Notes: generated by a model not told the origin, from the sequence alone. 64,000 bases of DNA from Labia minor (GCA_963082975.1 OY720344.1:28555172-28619171); one strand, 5' to 3'; positions 37,191 through 48,432 are shown, counted from the stretch's first letter. Made by a program: numbers and translations.

Positions 37191-38245
37191 TAATATATAT
37201 AAACATCCTTATTATTTATTTTTCAGCCAAGCAGTTATTCAAATATTATATTTTAATAATATCTAAACATCCAGATGAATTTTATTAGATGTTGTCTTTA
37301 TAAATTGTATTTATTAATAGTAAAATACAGGATTGAACATGTCATTATAACAAATATTCAAAGTGTATTGTAATTGTAAATCCGTTGTAGGAAATAATTA
37401 GAATTATATTGTTCTAAAAACATTACTTTTTAGGTTAATAGACATATACCAGTTCTAGGATATTAATTCTCATATTCTTCATTATATATTTATATTAATT
37501 TGGTGTGAAGAACACATAACTTTTTTCTTCATCGATGATTCCTCTCTAGTTGATTAATCTTAAAGTTTGTAAACTTTGCGATCAACATTTCATAAGATAA
37601 AAAAAAAACAACAAAATGTAAACTAAAACACTGAAAACAACATTCTTTCTAAACTAAGTTTATATTCTTCCTACTCTTCCTCTCGTGTATATTTTATATT
37701 ATATATTTAAGAAATACTTTTTGTTCTTAACCACTCTCAGGAATGTTTTAACTCCAAATAAAGTTTTTGAATATAATTAATCAATATATTTATTTCATAT
37801 AATTCTATACTAAGTCCCTAGGCGTATCCAAAGTTTCATATTTTTTTTTAAATAGTTCACTAAAAGACTAAAATATATAATTTATAGAAAAAAATATATA
37901 ACCAAAGTAACCAAAATATATTTATAAATATATATTATGTTATTATTTTGTTTAAAAATTACTTTTCAATAATATTAAAACTAATTTAAATTATTATTAT
38001 TATTATTAATATTATCATTAATATTATTTAAAAATAAATTATTTTATTCAAAATGTTTAATCTTGAATAGAGAAATAAATTTAGGAAAAATTACACGAAA
38101 TTCTTATAAAGATATCTTGTGAGCATAAGTTTTTATTAATTTATTTATTCATTCATAGCCACCAATAATATTATAATAGAAACAATAAAAGACTTTCAAA
38201 ATTAATTGAAAACAAATAGTTAATTCTTTAAAACCAATATTATTA
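37191..38245. other. AT-rich sequence, nothing recognised
   Basis: No supported feature after the Helitron end. Confidence 0.5.
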
Positions 38246-38330
38246 TTCCGGTGTTATTTTATATCTGTGCGGGACATGGTCGATGATATTAAAGGAAAAA
38301 ATAGATTTAAAATATTTATGATCATAAAAT
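38246..38330 (+). mobile_element. Short LINE relic
   Basis: This ~85-nt stretch lines up with 34203-34290 of the LINE family (GTTATTTTATATCTGTG.. GGACATGGTCGATGA). It is very diverged, and the rest of the element is lost. Confidence 0.4.
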
Positions 38331-40879
38331 GCAGGAATAATAATAATTTCATAAAAATAAATTTATGATTTTTATAAACTATTAATAAAATTAAAAAATA
38401 AATTTTACAAAAATTGACACAAACAAATTATATGAACGATGAAATTGTATATAATGATTTGATTATTAAAACAATGATATATATTTATAATGTATATAGT
38501 ACCTGTAGGCATATATTGTATTCCAGATGTATTAAGTTTTTTCAATAATAATTTTTTGTTAATTTATTTCTTACATATTGAATGTAATTGTGATGGTTTG
38601 AATGAGTAAATATTCAATTTAGTTTATTTATCTTTTCATATAATCGGATTAATGTTCGTTTATTCTGAAAAGAAATGAAAATAAAATTATCACATAAATT
38701 TAATTATTTTATTTAACCATATCTTATTATATTTTTTCTTAAATACATAATTTCTTTGTAAAAGTGATGCATCTTAAACTATTAATAATTTTATTCGTAT
38801 TTCATTCAATAAAAATTTCGTAATGTTCTTTCTCTATATCAATAATTAATATAATAATAATACCACAAATTATATTCCTTATTTATACCTATTATTCAGT
38901 ATTCATATAACACAATTTAACCACCCTCTCTATTTTCAATTAATTATTATTGTATTACTAAAGATCAAAGACCTCATGTTTAATCATTCAATCAATAATA
39001 ATTTTAAATTAGATAATTAATTGATATAATATAATTAAACAATAATATCATCTATCATTTTATTATCTAAAAACGTTTTTTTTCATACTTTGGTTTCATA
39101 TAATATTATAACTTTTTCTTGATTTATTTGTTTCGAAACTTGAAACAATATTCAATTGAATATATGATATATATACTGTATATAATAGTTATGAATGCAA
39201 TTCATGGGTACTTTGAACGAGACAAACATGAAATTTGGATTGTCTATACAAAACCCTCTGTCTTTGTCCTAACACCGCCTTTGATAATTCTCTACTATTC
39301 ACGTAACACATAGATCTATATTTTCATATGATTAATTTCAAGATAGGATTCATATGTATGTATCTCTTTTATATCACTTTAAATATTTCAAAAGGAATTT
39401 AATTTATCATATACCGTATGAATAGATCTATTTTTATACGCTTTGTATTACTTTTACTTTTATGTCTGTCTGTAATGTTCAAAATTTGTAATTGGATTTT
39501 AATCCACTTCTAGTTGAGCAATTTTGCTCAAATTTGAAACGTATATTGAAAGTCGATGACACTGCAATAATCAAAAAGAAATATTTTGAATTTTTCAAAA
39601 ATACAGATTTTTAAAATTTGTGAATTTATTGTATAGAAAATATAAAATATAAAAAAAAAGATTGTAAATATAAATATAAATATTGTATGGGGCACTAAGT
39701 TCTTTTAGGAATCACAAAACCCAAGCACACGGGGCATATATATGTATATATATCACATGTGCCCACGCCTTTTTGTTGGGCATATGTAAATAATAATATT
39801 CAAGGTTTAATTAATATTTTATTTTCTATTTTTTAGGGCATTTTTGATTAAAAAGCGTGTATATTAAAAGTATTTTTTTATTTATTTATTCAGTGTTTTA
39901 TATGGAATATAAACAAATTAAATACAATTTTTAATTATTACCTACATATATTTTAAGAATATCATATAGAAATTTTTTTAAAAGATGAAAGTTCAAGATA
40001 GGTTTTTTTGACAAACAAAATGAGAAATCATGATTTTTAGATTATAGTATATTTGAAACTCTTGATGATAATAATATTTTAACATTAATTTCTTTGTGAG
40101 ATGTTAATAGATTTCGCTTTTATATTTTTTTCTTTCTTTTTAAACTCAAATTTATACATGGCATTGATTTATACAATATAGTTTCAATATGAATATATGA
40201 TATTGATTAATATTCCTTCGGAAATGTTACTAACAATCATTTTGAAAAAATATCATGATATTAAGTTTTATTTCTTGAATTCTTGTTTCTAAAATTAACA
40301 AGATTCTTATTAATTTTTGTTGATTATAAAAAAAAAAGTATTTTAAAGAGACTTAATGAAAAAAAATTACACTTACAAAAAGGGAAAAAATGAAGAATAA
40401 ATAGGTTAATAATAAATATATTAATAATAAAAAATGTAAAAAGTAAAAGATTCATTTTAAGCTTTAAAATTCATCATTCGTGTTGTGTGTGTGCATTTTT
40501 AAAAGAGTACTAGATTTTTTTTCTAAAAAGAAATAAATAAATTCAAATTAACTCAACCGAAAAATGAAGACAAAAAAAAAGTAAAGTAAATTAAAAATAA
40601 AATTGTGAACCACTTATCTAATACACATAATATATTTTTATGTTCAGCACTACTATTTTAAAAAGAACACCCTTTGTTTATTTATTTATTTTTATTTCTT
40701 ATTATTTATATATCTATTTATGATTCATTAACTAGAAAATAACCGACTTTTTATTAACAATTTAGCAGTAAATTTATTATATTAAAAAATTAGAAATGTG
40801 AGAGTATAATAAATTCATTGATATATTAAAAATTAAATACTATTGATAGCTACAAATAACAAGTAATAATATTGAAATA
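38331..40879. other. AT-rich sequence apart from the DINE-like relic
   Basis: Only the possible relic at 39415-39640 stands out. Short frames such as 39119-39313 show no family features. Confidence 0.45.
39415..39640 (+). repeat. Possible further DINE-like relic
   Basis: TTTTATGTCTGTCTGTAATG is followed by CACTTCTAGTTGAGCAATTT and TTGCTCAAATTTGAAACG: a GTCT-type microsatellite, then a block resembling the (C)CGGTTGAGC..AAATTTGG motif of the two better-defined families. No ends could be set. Confidence 0.3.
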
Positions 40880-41140
40880 TCTTATATATAAAATTCTCGT
40901 GTCACAAAACTTTGAAATAATACTCCTCCGAAACGGCTGGACCGATTCTAATGAAATTTTTTATGCATATTCAGTAGGTCTCAGGGCATGTCAGACTTCT
41001 TTTATTAAACCGCTAATTGGTAAGGTGTGTCCAGGGGAGGTATTTAAATACAATTAGTTTAGTTACAATGCTAGATCATAGTGACGATAATTTGGCGGTA
41101 ATTTAAATTCTGAGCAATGTGCAGATAAAAATCTTTATAT
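40880..41140 (+). mobile_element. Helitron 5' fragment, same family
   Basis: This is about 250 nt nearly identical to the first half of the Helitron at 36666, from TCTTATATATAAAATTCTCG through the CCGAAACGGCTGG block to GCAGATAAAAATCTTT. The hairpin and CTAG end are absent, so it is 3'-truncated. The open frame across 40872-41057 is not a gene. Confidence 0.8.
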
Positions 41141-41169
41141 CTTATCTTATTATGCTAGCTAAAATTGTA

Positions 41170-42330
41170 TCTATATATATATATTGGTTCTCAAAAACCG
41201 CTCTAACGATTTTTTTCAAATTCACACTAGATATAGTATTTATAAAGAAAAATTGAGTTTTATTGATCACATCTCTTGAAACTTACAGCTTCATTATTAA
41301 TTTCTTAATTAAAAATTATATATGGGTGACGTCAGAAATGGCATCCATTTTGAAATTTTACTCCGCCTTTTTTTAAAAAATTTTTTAAAGGATATTGTAT
41401 TAATATTTTTTTTATATTTAAAATATTTTAAAATTTATTATTTAATTTCGAAATAAAATTAAAAATATTTATTTTTATATTATATATAAAATATATATAT
41501 ATATATTTATTAATCTCTCAAAAAAAAAACAACAAAACAAATAAATGTCTTTGAAAGATGGTAAAAATATCTTTTTAATTATCAAAATATCATGGACCAA
41601 TGGTAAGAACAATTGTTTTTACTCCCCGAGTTCGAAGGATCGAAACTCGCCGCGTGCATTTTTTTTTTTTATCTATTTTCGTGATTTATTTATTCATTGT
41701 TCTTTTATTAAATTTAATTTATTTTATTTTATTTTATTAATTAAAATGATGCAACATTTAATAATTGTAATATTGTAATAAAAAAACCGGAGGAAAATAA
41801 TTTTTTTTTTTTTTTTTTAATCTATTATTTTTTAATAAATTACTATTTTATATTTATTTATTCATTGTTCTTTTATTAAATTTAAATATTTATTAATATT
41901 ATTTATTATTAATTTATATATCGATGACATATGACATTCATATTGAAATTTGACTCCCGCCTTTTTTTAAAAGATATATATTTTTTATATTTAAAATATT
42001 TTAAAATTGTTTATTTAATTTCGAAATAAAATTAAAAATATATATTTTAATAATATTTTATAATTATAAATTACGATATATATTTATCATTCTTCCAATA
42101 AAAAAAAATATTCATGCACTTAGAAACATACCTACCCCAAGTTCCATTCATTTTAATCAGATTGATGCAATGATGCAACATTTAATAATTGTAATAAATA
42201 TTTAAAGAATTGTATATCAGCTCGGTGTCCCAAGTATTAATATTACCAGCCAAACCCAATATAATAATGAATTATTTTTTTTTAACTTAATTACCTAGCC
42301 GAGGCTCGGGGTCCCGGTGTGATCTTAATA
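41170..42330 (+). repeat. Repeat-rich block with an internal duplicated segment
   Basis: It begins TCTATATATATATATTGG and then AAACCGCTCTAACGAT, like a Helitron 5' end with the shared CCGAT-type block. Within it, ~41330-41480 and ~41930-42060 are diverged copies (ACTCCGCCTTTTTTTAAAA, then TTATTTAATTTCGAAATAAA), and ATGATGCAACATTTAATAAT recurs at about 41745 and 42171. No gene is seen; the open frame at 41545-41778 is low-complexity. No CTRR end could be assigned. Confidence 0.45.
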
Positions 42331-42515
42331 TATTGTCAGAATTAGATAAATAATGTAGAGAGAAAAATTATTTAAAAATAGATATTTATTTAAATGAAAT
42401 AAAATGGAGCAAGTAGTATATATATATATTCGTTTATATCTCTACACACACTTGAAATAGTAGTTTACGATGCATAATTTTTGTATTAATTTGTGGCGTC
42501 ACACAAATCATGCTC

Positions 42516-42588
42516 GAAGGCTCCAGAACAGTCCAGACGCTTCGAGATGATCTCAGAAACTTCCAGAAGATTCCAGGCGCTTCGAGAA
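42516..42588 (+). promoter_or_regulatory. Heat-shock element array (HSF binding site)
   Basis: Fifteen 5-bp units alternate GAA and TTC in one register. Perfect units: GAA at 42516, 42526, 42556, 42566, 42586; TTC at 42541, 42561, 42571, 42581. Four others match two of three bases (42521, 42531, 42536, 42546), and two match one (42551, 42576). The core GAAACTTCCAGAAGATTC (42556-42573) is a perfect four-unit element. It lies 59 bp upstream of the TATA box. Confidence 0.8.
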
Positions 42589-42646
42589 GAAATAACTCCG
42601 CCACCGGACACGCCCTATAGGGCGGACCAGAGGCGATTGCTGGAGG

Positions 42647-42654
42647 TATATAAG
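42647..42654 (+). promoter_or_regulatory. TATA box of the GC-rich element
   Basis: TATATAAG sits in otherwise GC-rich sequence, with an arthropod initiator-like CCCAGTCC about 33 bp downstream (CAGT at 42680). The spacing fits a pol II start near 42680. Confidence 0.65.
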
Positions 42655-42722
42655 GGCAGCCCGACAGCAGTCCGGCACCCAGTCCTATCCTCACCATCCT
42701 CTCCTACACAGGTCCCCTCAAT

Positions 42723-42739
42723 TGGTGACCCCGACGTGA
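42723..42739 (+). other. tRNA-Trp primer-binding site
   Basis: TGGTGACCCCGACGTGA is complementary to the 3' end, with CCA, of eukaryotic tRNA-Trp as I recall it; the match stops at exactly the length of a retroelement PBS. The CsRn1 branch of Ty3/gypsy is known for a tRNA-Trp primer. Only ~43 nt separate it from the predicted transcription start. Confidence 0.7.
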
Positions 42740-42889
42740 CGGCTACCTCCGGGCCTCATCGCCCCGACTGCCTACGGCCCTCATTGCCATGGCTGCCTCC
42801 GTCACCATCATTCCCTTCCTCACCTTCCCGGCTTACAGAGAGTAGGCAGATAGAGACTCTGTAAGCCATACCTCCCCGGGCCCGAGCAT

Positions 42890-43020
42890 CGTCCTCTGGG
42901 CCACGAGCATGGTCCTCTGGGCCACGGGCATCGTCCATTCATCGTCCTCCAGACCGTCGTCCACGAGTCGCCCTGCGGTCAACCGCTCATCGGCCACGAG
43001 TCGCCCTCCGGTCCCCGCAC
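42890..43020 (+). repeat. Short GC-rich tandem repeats within the retroelement
   Basis: GTCCTCTGGGCCACG occurs twice, 21 bp apart, at 42891 and 42912, and CACGAGTCGCCCT occurs at 42962 and 42996. They explain the overlapping open frames on both strands at 42756-43195. Confidence 0.65.
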
Positions 43021-43194
43021 ACTGCTCACGGACCATCATCCGACCCGGCCACATCACCGACCGCCCAGGGCCATCTAGCAGCACTCCGAGAGGACTTCGT
43101 ACTCTGGGTCCCGCATCGACGATCCGCCTTCGGCCACCTTCAGCGACTTCAACAACACCGACTTTGTAACCTCTACTCCCGAACACGTCAAACA

Positions 43195-43200
43195 ATAAAT
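43195..43200 (+). promoter_or_regulatory. Polyadenylation signal of the GC-rich element
   Basis: AATAAA, then a CA-rich stretch and a TTTTATTGCCCCC segment before the CA end, as expected at an LTR R/U5 region. Confidence 0.5.
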
Positions 43201-43260
43201 ACCGATTCTACAAACAACATCGGCGTTTTATTGCCCCCTTGATCCTGCTGGCCTCAAATT

Positions 43261-44011
43261 TAATATAATTTAATTAATTTAATTTTAATCTGATATCATT
43301 ATTTCAGTGACCTATCGTTTAACAAACATTTTTTTTACAATTTTATAAGATAAAGATTTATTTATATATGACTAGCTATATTTTTGCATTACCATAAATG
43401 GAAATGGTTGAAGCATATCATTTTTCATCATATTATCATCTGAAGATGTCATACAAGTTTAATGATTTTCAAAATGATCAATTTCTCTAGAAGCTTTTCA
43501 GTGATCACATTTCAAAAGCCATTGCATTTATTTTAAGTGGTTTATACTATGTATTAATGGGATTCTAGATTCATGTAATATAATGAGAATTTATTATAGA
43601 TAATATTTTAGATTTATTGCATCAGCTTTTAACTAATGAAATTGTTTATTTGTTTAAAATGGTTAGAATAGATTAATAAAAAATTTTGAACATATTCAGA
43701 AAAATAATTAATTTATTACTTATTCTTACCCAAATTTGAATTTTGGAGGTTATATTTTCTAAAATAAATATTCTATAATATATATTTACTGTAATATTGG
43801 TTGTTTTTAGTCAATTTTAAGTTACAATTATTTATTTTATAGTATTATCTATATATAGAAATAATATAATTTTCTTATAATTGTATAATATCTTATATAG
43901 AGATTCTATTTAAAGCTGATAGATAGGTTCTTCTAAAGTCACTAAAGATATTCATACCCAGACCATGTATTTGAATAACTTTTATTGTGAAAAATAAAAT
44001 ATAGATACAAT

Positions 44012-44046
<35 letters not shown>

Positions 44047-44225
44047 TCATATGATATTTTCAAAACTAATTTAAAAAACAAATGAATATTTTTTTTATTA
44101 AATATATATATTCATTTGGGATTTATAATGTAAAAAAAGAATATCAATTTTTTTTTTCCTATGACTATGTAAATACGAATCATTATTTTTAATCTCTTTT
44201 CACTTTAATTACTTGATCGTTTGTT
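43261..44225. other. AT-rich sequence, nothing recognised
   Basis: A TA run at 44023-44047; the 62-codon minus frame across it is low-complexity. Confidence 0.5.
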
Positions 44226-44241
44226 TTTAAATGAAACAAAA

Positions 44242-44346
44242 ATGGCTGCCGTCACAGAGTCTCGTTGTTCGTTCATCATCTATCCCTTGAGAACGTCCCT
44301 TCGCGGTTTTGCTCCCCGAAACCCCGAGAATCGACCAAGCAGTTAA
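44242..44346 (+). CDS. Possible small ORF, 34 residues
   Basis: An ATG in favourable context (CAAAAATGGCT) opens a 34-codon frame beginning MAAVTESRCSF and ending PENRPSS, stop TAA at 44344. The base composition is clearly above the surroundings and third positions are mixed. I do not recognise it. It could be a first exon, a small peptide gene, or chance in a GC-raised regulatory segment. Confidence 0.2.
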   Translation: MAAVTESRCSFIIYPLRTSLRGFAPRNPENRPSS

Positions 44347-44992
44347 AATATATAGTCGTCTGCACATCTAAATACCCTTCTCGCTACAAAATGACTTGAT
44401 GTAATTAATTATCTCGTATAGATCCAATGGAAGGAAACATTTCCAAGAGCTTTTTTTCCTCGTGTTCTGTTGATTTTCTATTCAAATCGAATAATTCACG
44501 ATGCTCATTCAAATCTATCCTATAAAAAGATCTAAATGTGCTTTCATGCCAATTGGAGATAATACGATACGACATTTCTACCTTTGAGTCAAACTTTTAA
44601 CAACAACTCATAAATCTTTGATCCATTAACCTTGATCCTTAAGCTATGTTTTGTCCGCTCCGTTTAATTACTAATTTAAATTAGTAACGTATCATACGAC
44701 AGAAATAAACTTCTGCGTGTTATGAAAAGAGAAAATAATACGTAACTTGTTTTGATCATTGAATGATAATTATTCTATTGAGTATATTCGCTGGAATAGG
44801 GAAGAATTTACCATCATACGATTCCACGTAACCTTAATGACTTAGGTCGCCAAATTTTTATCCTTAATCATCCACTAAGACATTTTTTTTAGGTTTCTTC
44901 ATCAAACATCCATTACATTAATATAATATAATTATGCAATTATATCTACATTTTCTTTCTCTTTCTCTTAAAACTTATTCTTTTCACTTTAG

Positions 44993-45082
44993 GTAATGCT
45001 TCACTACACTGCCGATGAACATTTTTTACGGTTTTTCTCTGATTCTATACCCCAAGGGACTATTCATCACTTTTCTTGGTAG
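44993..45082 (+). CDS. Possible terminal exon, unidentified
   Basis: A strong pyrimidine tract (TTTCTTTCTCTTTCTC) and CACTTTAG precede an open frame VMLHYTADEHFLRFFSDSIP.. that ends at TAG (45080-45082). The acceptor is good; the protein is not recognised. The same AG|GTAAT could equally be read as a donor, but no open frame leads into it from the left. Confidence 0.18.
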   Translation, partial: VMLHYTADEHFLRFFSDSIPQGTIHHFSW

Positions 45083-45496
45083 TCGATTCCCGAGGCAGCT
45101 CTTCTACTCTATTGCAAGCCACCCACTCTACCACATACTTAATGTCACTACCAGCTTCTAATTTTTCACATTTTTGATAGTCGAAAATGTAAAAGATTTA
45201 ATCTCTTCTGATAAAATTTAATAAATAAGAAATCAATGACCAAAACAAACCGGATGTTTTGTTTTATTTTCAATTTAATTAATTTCATCATATTTCAATG
45301 AATTCTTTGTAAATAGTGTACAACATCCAAACATAACTTCAAGTTTGATTTAAAGTATAAATTATTTATTGATTAATTAAATAAATCTAAAAATTAGATA
45401 ATGTATAAAACAATTTTTTAAAGTTTGTTTATTTCTGATTGATTTAAACTTCAAATAATTAAATAATTAACTGAACTACTAGCCTGAAGTTTTCAG

Positions 45497-45588
45497 GTAA
45501 TTGTTCAGATGACGAAGAGCTCCGATCATTTTCAGATTATCCATTCCCTACTTCTCCTGAACGGAAGTCTTGCGATCATCTCTATTAA
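45497..45588 (+). CDS. Possible terminal exon, unidentified, acidic
   Basis: After GTTTTCAG a frame reads GNCSDDEELRSFSDYPFP, then TSPERKSCDHLY, and stops at TAA (45586). The residue mix (acidic Ser-rich patch, then SPERK, a possible phosphorylation context) looks more protein-like than other short frames here. No homologue recognised, and partner exons were not found. Confidence 0.25.
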
Positions 45589-45659
45589 GGTCAATTTATG
45601 CTCAGACCGGCTCGAGTCCTTTCTATATTTATCTCTCTCTATCTCTCTCAGTGACTCGT

Positions 45660-46165
45660 ATGGACTGTACATTCACAATTGAAATGTCGTTTCTTAGAAA
45701 ATAAAAAGATTTTTAAAAGAAATTTAGGATAATTACAAATAAATTCATTGCCGGATTGATCACAAGATTTAATATAATAATTTAATCATTTAAATATATT
45801 TATTAATCAGTAAATTTAAAAAAATAAAATAAATTCTTTTACCCACGTCACACATGTTATGTTATGACTTCTTAATTTATATAGTTGACATACATTGGAA
45901 ATAAAATAACGAGTGGGAATGAAAGGATTAAAACTAATAGCAGACAGGCAAGTTTATATTAATTTCGATAATCTATTGCTCTCATCTGTACAGACCATTG
46001 CAATTATGAGAAAATCAATTCTAATTAAAAACTATATATTATTAACACTTATATTTTTCTTAAAATAATGGAAATTCTGAAATTAATTATTCATTTCAAT
46101 AATTTATAAATAATGCTAATTGGAAAAGTGATTGCCTTTTATATAGTCTACAAAAATAAATAAAT
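45660..46165. other. AT-rich sequence, nothing recognised
   Basis: No supported feature between the candidate exon and the mariner-like copy 2. Confidence 0.5.
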
Positions 46166-46168
46166 ATA

Positions 46169-46684
46169 CGAGGACAGGTCAATAAGTCCTTAACTTTTTG
46201 AATAAAACACAGGTTTTTGGATAAAAAATTATTTTATTTTTCAACGTAGTCTCCTTGAGCTCTATACACTTCGTCCAACGTTTCTCCAATTTTTTTATCC
46301 CTTCCAAAAAATAAGATTTGTCGGGGACATCAAAATAGATTTGTTTGTGAGATGATTTCATCGTTGGAGTCAAATCTCTTTCCGCCCAGCCATTTCAACA
46401 AGAAATAGTCACTCGGGGCTTACTCTGGAGAATAGGGAGGATGAGGGAGTAATTCGTATCCGATTAAATGAATTTCCATGAAAATTCGCTTTTTTTCGTT
46501 TTCTTCTCAAATCACCCAGTATTAATGGATGTCAAACAAAAACTTAAAGATCCAGCTGGTTCAAATTTCGACAGGAGTCAGCTGATTAATGCCTGTTGAC
46601 TTGTTCAGTGTTGCCATTTCAATTTTTGAATGAAACACAGAGACAGGAAATTCCAAAAGTTACGGACTTATTGACATACCCTCA
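46169..46684 (-). mobile_element. Deleted mariner-like element, copy 2
   Basis: TA-flanked TIRs CGAGGACAGGTCAATAAGTC and GGACTTATTGACATACCCTC. The minus strand reads LLPHPPYSPE, LGGKRFDSNDEIISQTN and, at 46179-46373, YFLEGIKKLEKRWTKCIELK, a clear mariner transposase C-terminus. The same internal deletion as copies 1, 3 and 4. Confidence 0.8.
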
Positions 46685-46689
46685 TATTA

Positions 46690-47790
46690 CTAAAGACATT
46701 TCAATCGATATAATAAATAAATTCTTTCCCTCTCACTAAAGAAGAAATTCTAATAATTTTCTTTTATCATTTCTATATATTTGAATATTTATTTGCTTGA
46801 CTCTTATTTACATTCATACATTTAACTGATGCGTTACGTCAAGAGTTGTTTATTAAACGCTTGAATTTATTCAAGAAAAAAAAATTTAATCAAACATACA
46901 AATATAAAATATATATTTAATTCACATGTAATATGAATAAAATTTTTAATTCTGCCTATATAGATGTATATTTATATAGTAACATAATATAAATACATAT
47001 AGGTATTTAAGAGAAATAAAATAAATTTTCTTATTTATAAAGAGAAAATTATTATTTTAGGACTAAGCCCGACTAAGATCGTTTACCTAAATATTTGCGC
47101 CTACTACTTTGTTCCACCTTCAGGTTCTCATATTTTTAAACATTATGTACATATATGTACCCCAAAGTAAGTAGAATCATTTCTTTTTATATTATTATTT
47201 TTAATTTCTATTTTTATCCTTTGATATAAAAACCAACTTTTGAAGATTAGAAAAATAATTGAAATTGACAATTACTTTAAAGTTTTAAATTATTAAAATA
47301 AAAGTTTCTTTCTATTTCCAACCCTTCTTTATTATTAACATCATAATTTAATTAGAAACTTTTAATATAACATATTTGATAAATTTGAAGAAAAAATAAT
47401 TTTGTTATGCTCGTTAGAATCAAGAGCAGGGATGATAAGTGGGTGGCTCTGTTGCGCCATTCTAATCGAGACCTCCCGTATCATCGATTGCAAAAGTGAA
47501 AAATACATTTTTTTCAAATTTCGAATATTATTATTTTTAACAAATTATTAAATAAATTTACAAATATATATATATTGATCTAGAAATAATAATTATAATA
47601 AAATAATCAAAGCAAGCTTTTCTCTCTCTCTATATATATATGTAATCTTTTCTCTCCCTCCTTAAAAGCCTCTCACAGACGTGAATAAATAAAAATATAA
47701 TCTTGGAAATTAAAATTTGTATTTATAATATATTTAACGTGAATTTCTTTAAATAAACTAAAAAAGAAGTATAGAGACTATCACAAATAT
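46690..47790. other. AT-rich sequence, nothing recognised
   Basis: No feature between the mariner-like copy 2 and the DINE-like element. Confidence 0.5.
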
Positions 47791-47791
47791 A

Positions 47792-48432
47792 TTTTTACCG
47801 ACCGACGATAGTAAGGGAGGTATTGTTTTCACACCAAATTTCACATGTGGAGATTTTTACATATCTCCACGAATCATGCATTTTCTAAACAGAAAAAAGT
47901 ATTTTTAGCATGATGTCTGTCCGTCCGTCTGTCCGTCTGTCCGTCCGTATAGATGTGTACAGCCTGAACGGCTCAACCGATTTTGATGAAATTTGGTATA
48001 TTTACTTAATGCATCAGTGGGATGAATTGATCAACTTTTGGTGCAAATCCGGAAACCGGAAGTGGTAGTATTAGCGATCGACGATAGGAAGGGAAGGGTT
48101 ATTTTCACATCAAATTTCACATGAGGAGATTTTTTTATATATCACCACGAATCATACACTTTGTATTGGTTTTATCCTCGGGAAAATCATATTTATTAGT
48201 TTTTTCTTGATTTAAAATTATATGACGTCATCCAGCCATTCATGACGTCACAGTCTGGTCTTACATATATATTATAAATAAAATAAAATTAAAAATATTT
48301 ATGTTATATGCCTATTTGTTTTTTATTACATTAATAGATATATTAAAATTATTTGAAATTGTTTCTGTAGCTGGAAATTAATTTACTTCAAACCGTCGGT
48401 CGGTTCGGACCTGGCCACAGGTCAACTTATTT
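47792..48432 (+). mobile_element. DINE-like family 1 element, full length
   Basis: About 640 bp. The 5' end is TTTTTACCGACCGACGATAG, then the (CCGT/CTGT)n repeat at ~47918-47948, the GGCTCAACCGATTTTGATG block, and an inner inverted repeat CCGTCGGTCGGTTCGG. The 3' hairpin is GACCTG/CAGGTC and the terminus AACTTATTT. No coding capacity. Confidence 0.82.

Larger units (their letters stand above)
42492..43256 (+). mobile_element. LTR-type retroelement derivative with heat-shock-type promoter
   Basis: This GC-rich block stands out sharply from AT-rich flanks. It begins TGTGGCGTCACA, ends GGCCTCA, and has AATT directly on each side (42488-42491, 43257-43260), as for a Ty3/gypsy-class insertion with 4-bp duplication. 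Inside, in order: a GAA/TTC array (42516-42588), TATATAAG (42647), CAGT initiator-like sites (42668, 42680), a 17-nt match to the 3' end of tRNA-Trp (42723-42739), short GC-rich tandem repeats, and AATAAA (43195). I see no duplicated LTR pair and no recognisable gag or pol. It is either a solo LTR carrying an internal PBS-like sequence or an internally deleted mini-element. Overlapping open frames on both strands are by-products of high GC. Confidence 0.6.

Noticed and set aside
42723-42739. tRNA-Trp gene
   Set aside because: Only 17 nt match, in the complementary sense and ending exactly at the CCA complement, which fits a primer-binding site rather than a tRNA gene.
42756-43195. Overlapping open frames of 60-123 codons on both strands
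   Set aside because: They arise from the high GC content and short tandem repeats of the retroelement; the proteins are low-complexity (Ser/Arg/Pro) with no gag or pol features.
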